Shown: positions 1-6,607, counted from the stretch's first letter. The stretch: DNA of 10,259 bases from UMGS1851 sp900555605 (GCA_902472555.1 CABROF010000091.1:1-10259), one strand, 5' to 3'. The notes: generated from the letters alone by a model not told the origin. Made by a program: numbers and translations.

Positions 1-277
1 GACGGATCCTGCCGCATTCCGCGGGAATTATTTATATATCTCAAAATATCAAGCTCACAGCCGGTCTCATTCTTTTACAACGTACCGCTTGATCATTGAC
101 GAATTACCAAATTCTTCCGCAGTTTCCGCGAAGGGAAGTCTTACCTGATTTTCTTCAGGCGTCAGGTTTTCGGCTGATAATTTCATTATATTTTAAATGT
201 TCATATTTTTTCGTTTATATATATTATTTGTAATTTATATTTATAAATTTATTTTTATATATTTTTTAATTTTGCTA
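1..277. other. Left-edge region without a convincing gene; AT-rich from about 187
   Basis: No reading frame in the first 190 bases has a ribosome binding site and a recognisable product. Short frames are open from the left edge on the plus strand and end by about 149, so the tail of an unrecognised upstream gene cannot be excluded. A weak inverted repeat (ACCTGA at 143-148, TCAGGT at 162-167, then TTTT) could act as a rightward terminator, but it is short. From about 187 to 310 the DNA is close to 90% A+T, against roughly half in the rest of the window. This stretch lies directly upstream of the promoter at 278-306 and could act as an UP-element-like or curved enhancer (inference). Confidence 0.5.
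67..186 (-). CDS. Doubtful 39-residue reading frame, possibly a small protein or gene remnant
   Basis: Read leftwards from an ATG at 186, this frame gives 39 residues, begins MKLSAENLTPEEN and ends KRYVVKE at a TGA. The composition is acidic and hydrophilic and looks more protein-like than chance, but no Shine-Dalgarno sequence precedes the ATG and an in-frame TAA lies just upstream. It has no hydrophobic segment and I do not recognise the family. It could be a tiny genuine protein, the remnant of a decayed gene, or coincidence. It faces away from the secreted-protein gene, with the AT-rich region between them. Confidence 0.2.
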   Translation of the reverse strand: MKLSAENLTPEENQVRLPFAETAEEFGNSSMIKRYVVKE

Positions 278-306
278 TTGAAAATCTTTTTAGAAAATGT
301 TATACT
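278..306 (+). promoter_or_regulatory. Strong sigma-A promoter with extended -10
   Basis: The -35 hexamer is TTGAAA at 278-283 and the -10 is TATACT at 301-306, separated by exactly 17 bases. A TG at 298-299, one base before the -10, adds an extended -10 element. The bases upstream are extremely AT-rich. The start of transcription is expected near 313-314, giving a leader of about 47 bases for the secreted-protein gene at 361. Confidence 0.8.
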
Positions 307-317
307 AAAGATGTTGA

Positions 318-331
318 ATATCGCGCGATAT
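318..331. promoter_or_regulatory. 14-bp perfect palindrome just downstream of the promoter (candidate operator)
   Basis: ATATCGCGCGATAT is its own reverse complement. It lies 11 bases after the -10 hexamer, at about +5 to +18 of the expected transcript, where a dimeric repressor would block transcription. The central CGCGCG stands out against the AT-rich surroundings. The cognate regulator is unknown and no regulator gene is present in the window, so the operator role is inferred from position and symmetry only. Confidence 0.45.
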
Positions 332-345
332 CTGTATACATTCAA

Positions 346-352
346 GAGGAGG
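346..352 (+). promoter_or_regulatory. Ribosome binding site deciding the start at 361
   Basis: GAGGAGG, containing the full AGGAGG core, ends 8 bases before the ATG at 361. This fixes the start of the secreted protein and predicts efficient translation. Confidence 0.85.
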
Positions 353-360
353 TTTTTGAA

Positions 361-1719
361 ATGTCACGAAAAAGATTGATGTGTATGGTTTTGACTCTTT
401 TGTTATTTTTTGCATATACCGGAGTGGACGCCGCCCGGTATAACGGAATTTCACTGTCTCATTCAGGTTATGATTATGCGCCCTCGGTCATGTACGGCGA
501 CGGGTTGCACATCAAAATGTGGTGGGGCGGCGATACAGGCGCCGGCGACGGAATCTATTATTCTACATTAAGTACTTCCGGCTGGAGCAGCCCGCAGCTT
601 GTACTGCGGAAATCCGCTTCCGGCTGGGATAGCTTCCACGTCTGTGATCCTTCGGTAATCAAGGGCAATTTTACCTGCAACGGCACGGCTTATACATATG
701 CCATGTATTATACCGCAACGTATGATAATCTCACATTCGGGTGTGATAATAACATCGGGGTGGCATTTTCAAATAACGGTATCAATTGGGTAAAATACGG
801 CTCTCCCGTTGTCTCTCCTGCCGGCGACGCCAAACAGCAGTACGGCGCGGGAATGCAGACCGTGTATAATCAAAACGGTACGATTATCATGGTCTATTAT
901 GACACAACCTTGGGCGGAAACTATATGGTAACCTCATCGGATGGAATCCATTTCAGCGGCCGTACCCGTCTTAATCAGCCTTCTGCAAGTGAAATCATCG
1001 GTGATATCGCCTATTCACCCTCGGACAGTCGTTGGTTCATTACGACAAAAGCGCTGAATGATCAAGCTTTTTATATTTATGAATCTACCACCAGTTCTTT
1101 ATTGTCCAGCTGGATTCAAAAAGACCGCGTTTCTTCCCTAACTACCGGAAATTACCTAAACCACAACCCCGGATGGATGCGGCTTTCAAACGGCAATTTA
1201 TACACCGAGGCAGTAACCGGTTATCATTATATTTATTTCGGTACCGGTTCGTCCAGCTCGTCCACTTGGGATATCGGACAAGTAATCTATCAATCCAACA
1301 GCTGGAATTTCAATCAGCAAGGTAATCGCGACGGCTGGGTAACCGCCAATGTAACGAATGATAACGGGCCGGATGCCTATGGGAACTGGGTTGTGACCCT
1401 TGATAAGGTGGATCCGATTTTTACGTCGCCGAAGCTGGAAGCAAATGCCGCCGTCAATCATTATGTAGAGATAACGGTTGCCAATCAAACCAACCGGACT
1501 GACGGCAGAATCTATTTTAAAACCGAAGCAGAAAATTATTTTGATGAAAGCAAAAGCGTTTCTTTCACCTGTTCCAACGGCGGTGTTTGGTTTACGCACA
1601 AAATTGATATGTCCGTCAACCCGAAATGGACCGGAACCATTACCGGAATCCGCATCGATCCTGTCTCTGCAGGGAACGGCGCTATTTTAGGTATTACATA
1701 TATCGGCCTCACAAACTAA
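361..1719 (+). CDS. Secreted beta-propeller protein with C-terminal carbohydrate-binding-like domain
   Basis: The 452-residue product starts with a classical signal peptide: basic MSRKR, a hydrophobic core at about 6-20, and a likely cut after the VDA at 22-24. There is no lipobox cysteine and no sortase or membrane anchor, so it should be released outside the cell. Residues about 27-310 show repeated blades with motifs such as YAPSVMY, MWWGG, HVCDPSVI, IGVAFSNNGINW and GAGMQTVYN. These resemble the five-bladed propellers of the GH43/GH32-type glycosidase fold. I cannot place the GH43 catalytic Asp/Asp/Glu triad with confidence, so it may be an enzyme, or a sugar-binding protein without activity. 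Residues about 314-452 begin with WNFNQQGNRDGW and end in IRIDPVSAG...ITYIGL, a pattern I associate with beta-sandwich domains appended to secreted glycan-active proteins. It is a single-gene unit with its own strong promoter, and it converges on the purine operon. Base composition is more AT-rich than in its neighbours. The substrate is unknown. Confidence 0.75.
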   Translation: MSRKRLMCMVLTLLLFFAYTGVDAARYNGISLSHSGYDYAPSVMYGDGLHIKMWWGGDTGAGDGIYYSTLSTSGWSSPQLVLRKSASGWDSFHVCDPSVIKGNFTCNGTAYTYAMYYTATYDNLTFGCDNNIGVAFSNNGINWVKYGSPVVSPAGDAKQQYGAGMQTVYNQNGTIIMVYYDTTLGGNYMVTSSDGIHFSGRTRLNQPSASEIIGDIAYSPSDSRWFITTKALNDQAFYIYESTTSSLLSSWIQKDRVSSLTTGNYLNHNPGWMRLSNGNLYTEAVTGYHYIYFGTGSSSSSTWDIGQVIYQSNSWNFNQQGNRDGWVTANVTNDNGPDAYGNWVVTLDKVDPIFTSPKLEANAAVNHYVEITVANQTNRTDGRIYFKTEAENYFDESKSVSFTCSNGGVWFTHKIDMSVNPKWTGTITGIRIDPVSAGNGAILGITYIGLTN

Positions 1720-1745
1720 ATTTCTGTAAAGCATTTCTGCGGACA

Positions 1746-3188
1746 TTAAGATTTTATATTTCCCGGTATGCCGGTACCTGTTGTATGTTTCTGCGTTCTT
1801 CTGCAGAAGAAACAGAAACGCAAACAGTAAAAAAACTGCGGCGCGTAGCTTATTCGGTTACGCGCCGCAATCTGATTCATCGGTTTATATAAAAACCATT
1901 CTGCATTCCGCCCGTTTATTTCCGTCCGATGTCTGTCCGCATATGCATATCCGTCCACGAAATATGCGCTGCGGCAGTAGGCAGCCGCAGAAGCCTCCGG
2001 CAGCGTCTTCCCCATTCCGGTTATGCCTAACACACGGCCGCCGGAAGTGATGTATTCCGGGACGCCGGCGCCGTTGTGCGTTTCTGCCGTTGCCCGCTTT
2101 GTTCCGGCATGAAACACCAAAGCGCCCGCTTTCTCGGCTTCCCGAATCCCGCTGATTGCATAGCCCGTCTGATATTTCGTCGGATATCCGCCGGATGCCA
2201 GCACCACGCAGCAAGCCGCTTCCCTTCGCCACTCTAATGTAATCTCCGCTAAATTCTCGTCAACCACGGCATTGAAAATATCCAGCAGATCCGTTTTCAG
2301 CCGCGGAAGAATACATTGCGTTTCCGGATCACCGAATCGGGCGTTATATTCCACCACCCGCGGCCCTTTCGGGGTCAGCATCAAGCCGAAATAAATAACC
2401 CCTTTATATAGAATCCCCTCCTGCCGCAGCGCATTCAGCGTCGGTTGAAAAATCGTTTTCATACAAGCTGCCGCAACTTCCGGCGTATAATGCGGGCTCG
2501 GAGAAAACGCCCCCATGCCTCCGGTATTGGGTCCCTCATCATGATCGAACGCACGCTTATGATCTTGAGAAGATTCCATGGGCAGAATTGTACTGCCGTC
2601 TGTAAACGCCAGTACAGTCACCTCCGGTCCTGTCATATACTCTTCAATCACGATTTGCGCACCGGATGCGCCGAAGCGCTGCTCATCCATCATGGAGATC
2701 ACGGCACTTTCCGCCTCCGGCAAATCGGCAGCAATGATAACGCCTTTGCCCAGCGCCAAGCCGTCCGCCTTAATTACCGCAGGAAAGGTCTGCTCTTTCC
2801 TCCGCAGATAAGCAATTGCCGCGGCACTATGATCAAAGGTTTCATAATCAGCAGTCGGAATGCCGTACTTGCGCATCAGGTTTTTGGAAAAGATTTTACT
2901 GGCCTCCAGCTGTGCGGCCGCCCGGCAGGGACCGAATGCACGGATTCCCTCAGCCTCCAGTGCGTCCACCATCCCAATACTCAGCGGATCGTCCGGCGCA
3001 ACCACCACAAAATCCATATGCTGCTCTTTTGCAAATCGGACAATTCCCTCTTTATCCATTGCCTTCAGCGGAACACATTCCGCCAATTCACCGATCCCGC
3101 CGTTTCCGGGGGCACAGTAAAGCCGCGGCGCCAGAGGACTCTGCGCCAATTTCCATAAAATCGTATGTTCGCGGCCGCCGCCACCCAC
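1746..3188 (-). CDS. purD: Phosphoribosylamine-glycine ligase (GAR synthetase), frameshifted near the 3' end
   Basis: PurD makes glycinamide ribonucleotide from phosphoribosylamine, glycine and ATP in the cytoplasm, an early step of IMP synthesis. It is an ATP-grasp enzyme. Numbered from the GTG at 3188, it shows GGGGREH (2-8), VIKADGLALGKGV (138-150), GPNTGGMGAFSP (219-230) and VEYNARFGDPETQ (279-291), all standard PurD motifs. Two things are wrong. First, the usual N-terminus (M-x-I-L-V-V-GGGGREH) is encoded as TAT CGG ATT CTT GTT GTG with a TAG two codons before the TAT, so only GTG or a rare ATT could start it, and GTG would remove the first beta strand. Second, after residue 404 the frame shifts. 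The expected ending HISWTDMHMRTDIGRK plus TAA is read in another frame, stopping at 1918-1916. The continuous frame instead adds about 75 foreign residues and crosses the terminator. The normal family length is about 420. It may be a recent pseudogene or carry sequence errors. Last gene of the pur operon. Confidence 0.85.
   Translation of the reverse strand: MGGGGREHTILWKLAQSPLAPRLYCAPGNGGIGELAECVPLKAMDKEGIVRFAKEQHMDFVVVAPDDPLSIGMVDALEAEGIRAFGPCRAAAQLEASKIFSKNLMRKYGIPTADYETFDHSAAAIAYLRRKEQTFPAVIKADGLALGKGVIIAADLPEAESAVISMMDEQRFGASGAQIVIEEYMTGPEVTVLAFTDGSTILPMESSQDHKRAFDHDEGPNTGGMGAFSPSPHYTPEVAAACMKTIFQPTLNALRQEGILYKGVIYFGLMLTPKGPRVVEYNARFGDPETQCILPRLKTDLLDIFNAVVDENLAEITLEWRREAACCVVLASGGYPTKYQTGYAISGIREAEKAGALVFHAGTKRATAETHNGAGVPEYITSGGRVLGITGMGKTLPEASAAAYCRSAYFVDGYAYADRHRTEINGRNAEWFLYKPMNQIAARNRISYAPQFFYCLRFCFFCRRTQKHTTGTGIPGNIKS
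1787..1819. repeat. Long imperfect hairpin between the convergent secreted-protein gene and pur operon
   Basis: GTTTCTG (1787-1793) pairs with CAGAAAC (1813-1819). After a small internal loop (CG against A), TTCTTC (1796-1801) pairs with GAAGAA (1806-1811) across a TGCA loop. It lies 67 bases beyond the stop of the secreted-protein gene. No T-tract follows on either strand, so it is not a standard intrinsic terminator. It may stabilise a 3' end or help stop plus-strand transcripts (inference). Confidence 0.4.
1829..1869 (-). terminator. Intrinsic terminator of the purine operon
   Basis: A perfect 11-bp GC-rich stem (TGCGGCGCGTA at 1837-1847 with its complement at 1859-1869, 11-base loop) is followed, reading leftwards, by one G and seven T residues (the A-run at 1829-1835). 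It only works for leftward transcription, because no T-run follows on the plus strand. It starts 46 bases after the TAA at 1918-1916 where purD should end. The uninterrupted purD reading frame runs straight through it. Confidence 0.9.
1916..1979 (-). other. Displaced native C-terminus of purD after a frameshift
   Basis: After the TAC codon at 1979-1977, the frame one base further on reads GCC GCA GCG CAT and then encodes HISWTDMHMRTDIGRK before a TAA at 1918-1916. The [IV]-x-[FW]-x-x-M-x-x-R-x-D-I-G pattern is the usual end of PurD. From what I recall of the family, PurD has five residues between the AY and this block, which a net loss of two bases in the interval 1972-1979 would restore. A one-base gain would also restore the frame, leaving four. 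Confidence 0.8.
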
Positions 3189-3210
3189 AACAAGAATCCG
3201 ATATTGCTAT

Positions 3211-3215
3211 CTTCC
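3211..3215 (-). promoter_or_regulatory. Ribosome binding site pointing to a lost purD start codon
   Basis: Read leftwards, GGAAG is followed after 7 bases by TAT at 3203-3201, exactly where family alignment places the initiator Met of PurD. A second purine-rich stretch (AGGAAGGA) lies at 3229-3222. No ATG exists in any frame between the purH stop and this point. Confidence 0.5.
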
Positions 3216-3234
3216 GATCCGTCCTTCCTGTCGC

Positions 3235-4842
3235 TTAATGTTTAAAATGCCGCATCCCCGTGAAGACCATTGCAATTCCGCATCGGTTGCACGCTTCAAT
3301 AGAGGCCGGATCATTTTTAGATCCCCCGGGCTGGATAATTGCCGTAATTCCTGCTGCGGCAGCAGCCTCTACACAGTCGTCAAAAGGAAAAAATGCATCA
3401 GAAGCCATAACAGCTCCTTTCGTCTGTTCTCCGCCGGCTTGAAAAGCGATCATTGCCGCACCGATCCGATTGGTCTGGCCCGGGCCGATGCCGATTGTAC
3501 GGCGGCCTTTTACAACTGCAATTCCATTTGATTTTACATGCTTTACGACCTTCATGCCAAACAGCATGTCCCGAAGCTCCGCCGCTGTGGGAATTCGCTC
3601 CGTCACAATCTGCATTTCATTTTCCGCAAGCAATTTTTTCATTTCGCTTTCCGTCTCTGCGTCCCGCCTGTCTGCCCCGCAGAATACAGAGGCATTATAC
3701 TGCTGTACCAGAATTCCGCCCGCGACCTTTTTCATATCCAGTGTGTCGTCCGGCAGCTTTGCGGAAATGTCCGGCAACTCCAATATGCGAATATTCTTTT
3801 TCGCGGCAATCACGTCAAGCGCTTCTTGCGTAAACGACGGTGCGATGACAATCTCCAAAAAAATCTTGCTGATTTCTCGGGCAGTAGCCAGATCGATCTC
3901 ATGATTAGAAGCCACAATCCCCCCGAAGATCGAAACCGGATCTGCTTCATACGCGTTCATATATGCCTCGTATACAGAGTCTCCCAAGCCTACACCGCAC
4001 GGATTGGCATGCTTCACTGCCACCACCGCACAGCCCTTTTCCGGATCAAACTCCCGCAGCAAATCCAGTGCGCCGTTGGCATCGTTGATATTATTATAAG
4101 ACAGTTCTTTGCCATGCAGCTGCTTTGCAGCAGGCAATGTACCGGCAGGCACGCTGGTTTCTTTATAAAATGCCGCCTTTTGATGCGGATTTTCGCCATA
4201 GCGCATTTCCTGCACCTTTTCAAAAGGCAGCGTCATAATATTATGGAAAGAATCATCTCCGCGCACCCGATTCATATAGCGGGCAATCATCGCATCATAG
4301 TAGCTTGTATGGGTGTAAACTTTGGCTGCAAGGCGAAACCGCGTGTCATACGTTACGTCGCCGATTTCATCCCATTCCTTCAGTACGCACGCATAATCTG
4401 CCGGATCGGTTAAAACAACAACCCCGGCATAATTTTTTGCGGCGGACCGCAGCATAGAGGGCCCCCCGATATCAATGTTCTCAATTGCCTCTTCCAGTGT
4501 GACATCCGGCTTCTCAATCGTCTTTTTAAAGGGATATAAATTGACCACCACCATATCAATGGTTTCTATTCCCAAATCTGCAATCTGCTGCATATGGGCA
4601 GGATTGCTCCGTACTGAGAGCAGGCCGCCGTGAATCTTCGGATGCAATGTTTTCACCCGGCCGTCCAGACATTCCGGAAAGCCTGTCACCTCCGAGATAC
4701 CGGTCACCGGAATTCCCGCTGCCTCCAGCGTTTTATGTGTGCCTCCGGTCGATATGATCGTGACGCCTCTCTTTGCCAGTTCTCCGGCAAATTCTACAAT
4801 TCCTGTTTTGTCCGATACACTAATCAGCGCTCTTTTTATCAT
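3235..4842 (-). CDS. purH: Bifunctional AICAR transformylase / IMP cyclohydrolase
   Basis: PurH carries out the last two steps of IMP synthesis: formylation of AICAR with 10-formyl-tetrahydrofolate, then ring closure. The 535-residue product is full length and both domains are intact. The N-terminal cyclohydrolase part (about 1-150) shows SVSDKTG, STGGT (31-35), GRVKTLHPKIHGG (from 61) and NIDIGGPSMLRSAAKN. The transformylase part shows RYGENPHQ (214-221), GKELSYNNINDANGAL, the catalytic Lys-His in KHANPCG (K277, H278), and FFPFDD and IQPGGS near the end. It finishes in GMRHFKH, typical of the family. The ATG at 4842 follows an AAAGGA about 11 bases upstream. It lies 98 bases after purN, a gap with two hairpins, and just before purD. 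Confidence 0.97.
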   Translation of the reverse strand: MIKRALISVSDKTGIVEFAGELAKRGVTIISTGGTHKTLEAAGIPVTGISEVTGFPECLDGRVKTLHPKIHGGLLSVRSNPAHMQQIADLGIETIDMVVVNLYPFKKTIEKPDVTLEEAIENIDIGGPSMLRSAAKNYAGVVVLTDPADYACVLKEWDEIGDVTYDTRFRLAAKVYTHTSYYDAMIARYMNRVRGDDSFHNIMTLPFEKVQEMRYGENPHQKAAFYKETSVPAGTLPAAKQLHGKELSYNNINDANGALDLLREFDPEKGCAVVAVKHANPCGVGLGDSVYEAYMNAYEADPVSIFGGIVASNHEIDLATAREISKIFLEIVIAPSFTQEALDVIAAKKNIRILELPDISAKLPDDTLDMKKVAGGILVQQYNASVFCGADRRDAETESEMKKLLAENEMQIVTERIPTAAELRDMLFGMKVVKHVKSNGIAVVKGRRTIGIGPGQTNRIGAAMIAFQAGGEQTKGAVMASDAFFPFDDCVEAAAAAGITAIIQPGGSKNDPASIEACNRCGIAMVFTGMRHFKH

Positions 4843-4898
4843 AATAATCTCTATCCTTTCGCAATTTGGAAATTTGGTTGGTTTTAGCTTTGCCGAAA

Positions 4899-4919
4899 TT
4901 CCGGTTATCTGAACCGGAA
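4899..4919 (-). repeat. Intercistronic hairpin between purN and purH
   Basis: TTCCGGTT and AACCGGAA form a perfect 8-bp stem around a 5-base loop. In the leftward transcript the stem is followed by only three T residues, so it is at most a weak terminator. It may be an attenuator, an RNase stop or an RNA-stability element that lowers or sets the level of purH-purD relative to the upstream genes (inference). Confidence 0.45.
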
Positions 4920-4932
4920 AGAATAAACTTCC

Positions 4933-4953
4933 GCGTGAAATTACAATTCACGC
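4933..4953 (-). repeat. Hairpin spanning the purN stop codon
   Basis: GCGTGAA and TTCACGC form a perfect 7-bp stem with a 7-base loop. The purN stop codon (TAA at 4943-4941) lies in the loop. Together with the hairpin at 4899-4919 it makes a double stem-loop in the only long gap of the operon. Confidence 0.4.
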
Positions 4954-5570
4954 TTCGAATCGAAAAAACGGTCTCTCAAGAGCCGGATAGCCTGGGGCAG
5001 AATTCTCCATTCCGCTTCTTCCATCACGCGACGCTGCAAGATCTCCGGCGTATCTCCGTCCCGGATCTCCACTGCCTTCTGCAGAATAATCGGTCCCGCA
5101 TCCACTTCCGGCTCTACAAAATGAACGGTCGCCCCCGTAATCTTAACACCGTACTGCAGCGCAGCCACATGGGGCTTCAGTCCATAATAGCCTTTTCCGC
5201 AAAAAGACGGAATCAAGGACGGATGCACGTTGATGATCCGTCCCTGATAAAATTTCGTAAAGGTTTCACCTAAAATTGTCAGGAACCCTGCAAGTACGAT
5301 CAGGTCCGCACCGCAGTCCTGAAAATGTCCGAGCAGCGCACAATCATAGGCCTCCTGTGAGTCAAAGGATTTTCGGGCAATACAGGTATGGGCAATTCCA
5401 TGCTTTGCCGCCCGCTCCAATGCGTAAGCCTCCGGCCGGCTCGAAACAACACTGACGATTCTGCAGCCCACGAGATAGCCGTCTTCAATCCGATCAATTA
5501 TCGCCTGAAGATTAGAACCGCCGCCGGAAACCAAAACACCCAGTTTGAATTCTTCGTGATTTCTTAGCAT
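4941..5570 (-). CDS. purN: Phosphoribosylglycinamide formyltransferase (GAR transformylase)
   Basis: PurN transfers a formyl group from 10-formyl-tetrahydrofolate to GAR in IMP synthesis. The 209-residue product is complete and of family length. The phosphate-binding VLVSGGGSNLQAI lies at 12-24. The folate site and catalytic residues are in INVHPSLIPSF (N114, H116) and in EVDAGPI (D157), the Asn/His/Asp set of the GART family. The ATG at 5570 overlaps the purM stop by 7 bases, so the two are translationally coupled. An AAAGGAAA lies within the purM 3' end as ribosome binding site. The folate-dependent route means the formate-dependent PurT is not needed. Confidence 0.97.
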   Translation of the reverse strand: MLRNHEEFKLGVLVSGGGSNLQAIIDRIEDGYLVGCRIVSVVSSRPEAYALERAAKHGIAHTCIARKSFDSQEAYDCALLGHFQDCGADLIVLAGFLTILGETFTKFYQGRIINVHPSLIPSFCGKGYYGLKPHVAALQYGVKITGATVHFVEPEVDAGPIILQKAVEIRDGDTPEILQRRVMEEAEWRILPQAIRLLRDRFFDSKREL

Positions 5571-6607
5571 ATAGATAGATTTCCTTTTTTCAGTCCGCCC
5601 TCGGGCAGCCTGTCCGCAACATGGCCGATCATATAAGCGATTTCGCCTTTTTCGCTCAAATACTGGATCATACGATCCGCCTCCGCGGAATCAACCGCTA
5701 AAACCATGCCGATTCCCATATTAAACGTATTATACATGTCGATTTCCTCAACATGCCCCATTTTTTCAGTCAACCCGAAAATCGGGAGAACATTCCAGGA
5801 GCCTTTCTCAATGACATAGCAAAGCTCCGGGCCGCCCATACGCGGAATATTTTCAAAAAATCCGCCGCCCGTTATGTGAGAAATGCCTTTGACATGAAAC
5901 TTCCCCATCAGATCCAGCACTGTTTTCACATAAATTCTCGTCGGACGCAGCAGCTCTTCCCCCACCGTGCAGCCCAGAGCGTTTACAAAGCCGCTCAGAC
6001 GTTCGGCAGACGGATTAAAAATCTTTCTGATCAAGGAGAATCCGTTGCTGTGCAGACCGGAGGAAGGAAGACCGATCAATACATCCCCCGGCTTGATCTC
6101 CGCGCCGTTAATCAGCTTGTCCTTAGAAACGGCCCCCACTGCAAAGCCGGCGATATCAAACTCATCCATACTGTAAAAGCCCGGCATTTCCGCTGTTTCC
6201 CCTCCGACCAGCGCACAGCCCGCCTGACAGCAGCCCTCGGCCACGCCCTTTACAATATCTGCGATTTTCTGGGGTTCATTCCGCCCCACCGCAATATAAT
6301 CCAGAAAAAACAGCGGCTCCGCTCCGCTGCAGACAATGTCGTTGACACACATTGCAACGCAGTCGATTCCCACGGAAGAAACCTGATCCATAATAAATGC
6401 AATCTTCAGTTTTGTTCCTACGCCGTCTGTTCCGGACACCAGCACGGGATTTTGAAATTTTCCCAGATCCAATTGAAACAGGGAACCAAACCCGCCTAAC
6501 CCGGAAAGCACCTCTGCTCGATAGGTCCTGCTCACATGTTCCTTCATCAGGCGGACCGCCTCGTATCCGGCTTCCACGTCCACCCCTGCATCCTTATAAT
6601 TTGCCAT
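5564..6607 (-). CDS. purM: Phosphoribosylformylglycinamidine cyclo-ligase (AIR synthetase)
   Basis: PurM closes the imidazole ring, turning FGAM and ATP into AIR. The 347-residue product has the family signature YKDAGVDVEAG (4-14), the ATP/substrate motif VSGTDGVGTK (57-66), then GIDCVAMCVNDI, GAEPLFFLDYIA, GGETAEMPGFY and the C-terminal domain block HITGGGFFENIPR. No key segment is missing. An AGAAGGAG ribosome binding site precedes the ATG, and the gap to purE is 28 bases. It follows purE and overlaps purN. Its substrate FGAM must come from a PurL (or PurLQS) encoded elsewhere. Confidence 0.97.
   Translation of the reverse strand: MANYKDAGVDVEAGYEAVRLMKEHVSRTYRAEVLSGLGGFGSLFQLDLGKFQNPVLVSGTDGVGTKLKIAFIMDQVSSVGIDCVAMCVNDIVCSGAEPLFFLDYIAVGRNEPQKIADIVKGVAEGCCQAGCALVGGETAEMPGFYSMDEFDIAGFAVGAVSKDKLINGAEIKPGDVLIGLPSSGLHSNGFSLIRKIFNPSAERLSGFVNALGCTVGEELLRPTRIYVKTVLDLMGKFHVKGISHITGGGFFENIPRMGGPELCYVIEKGSWNVLPIFGLTEKMGHVEEIDMYNTFNMGIGMVLAVDSAEADRMIQYLSEKGEIAYMIGHVADRLPEGGLKKGNLSIC

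Noticed and set aside
16..28. Short inverted repeat ATTCC-GCG-GGAAT near the left edge
   Set aside because: Only 5 bp with a 3-base loop and no T-tract; expected by chance.
197..379. 60-codon plus-strand frame overlapping the start of the secreted-protein gene
   Set aside because: It consists of low-complexity Phe/Ile/Leu/Tyr codons from AT-rich DNA, has no ribosome binding site and runs through a clear promoter.
361..1719. Calling the secreted protein a beta-xylosidase or arabinofuranosidase
   Set aside because: The propeller pattern fits, but the catalytic triad and substrate cannot be assigned from sequence alone.
2445..3158. 237-codon plus-strand frame opposite purD
   Set aside because: It is the antisense shadow of a recognised gene, Arg/His/Ser-rich, with no ribosome binding site or family resemblance.
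3538..4413. 291-codon plus-strand frame opposite purH
   Set aside because: It is the antisense shadow of an intact purH, with no promoter or ribosome binding site.
5753..6499. 248-codon plus-strand frame opposite purM
   Set aside because: It is a shadow of purM; its composition reflects the complement of conserved purM codons.
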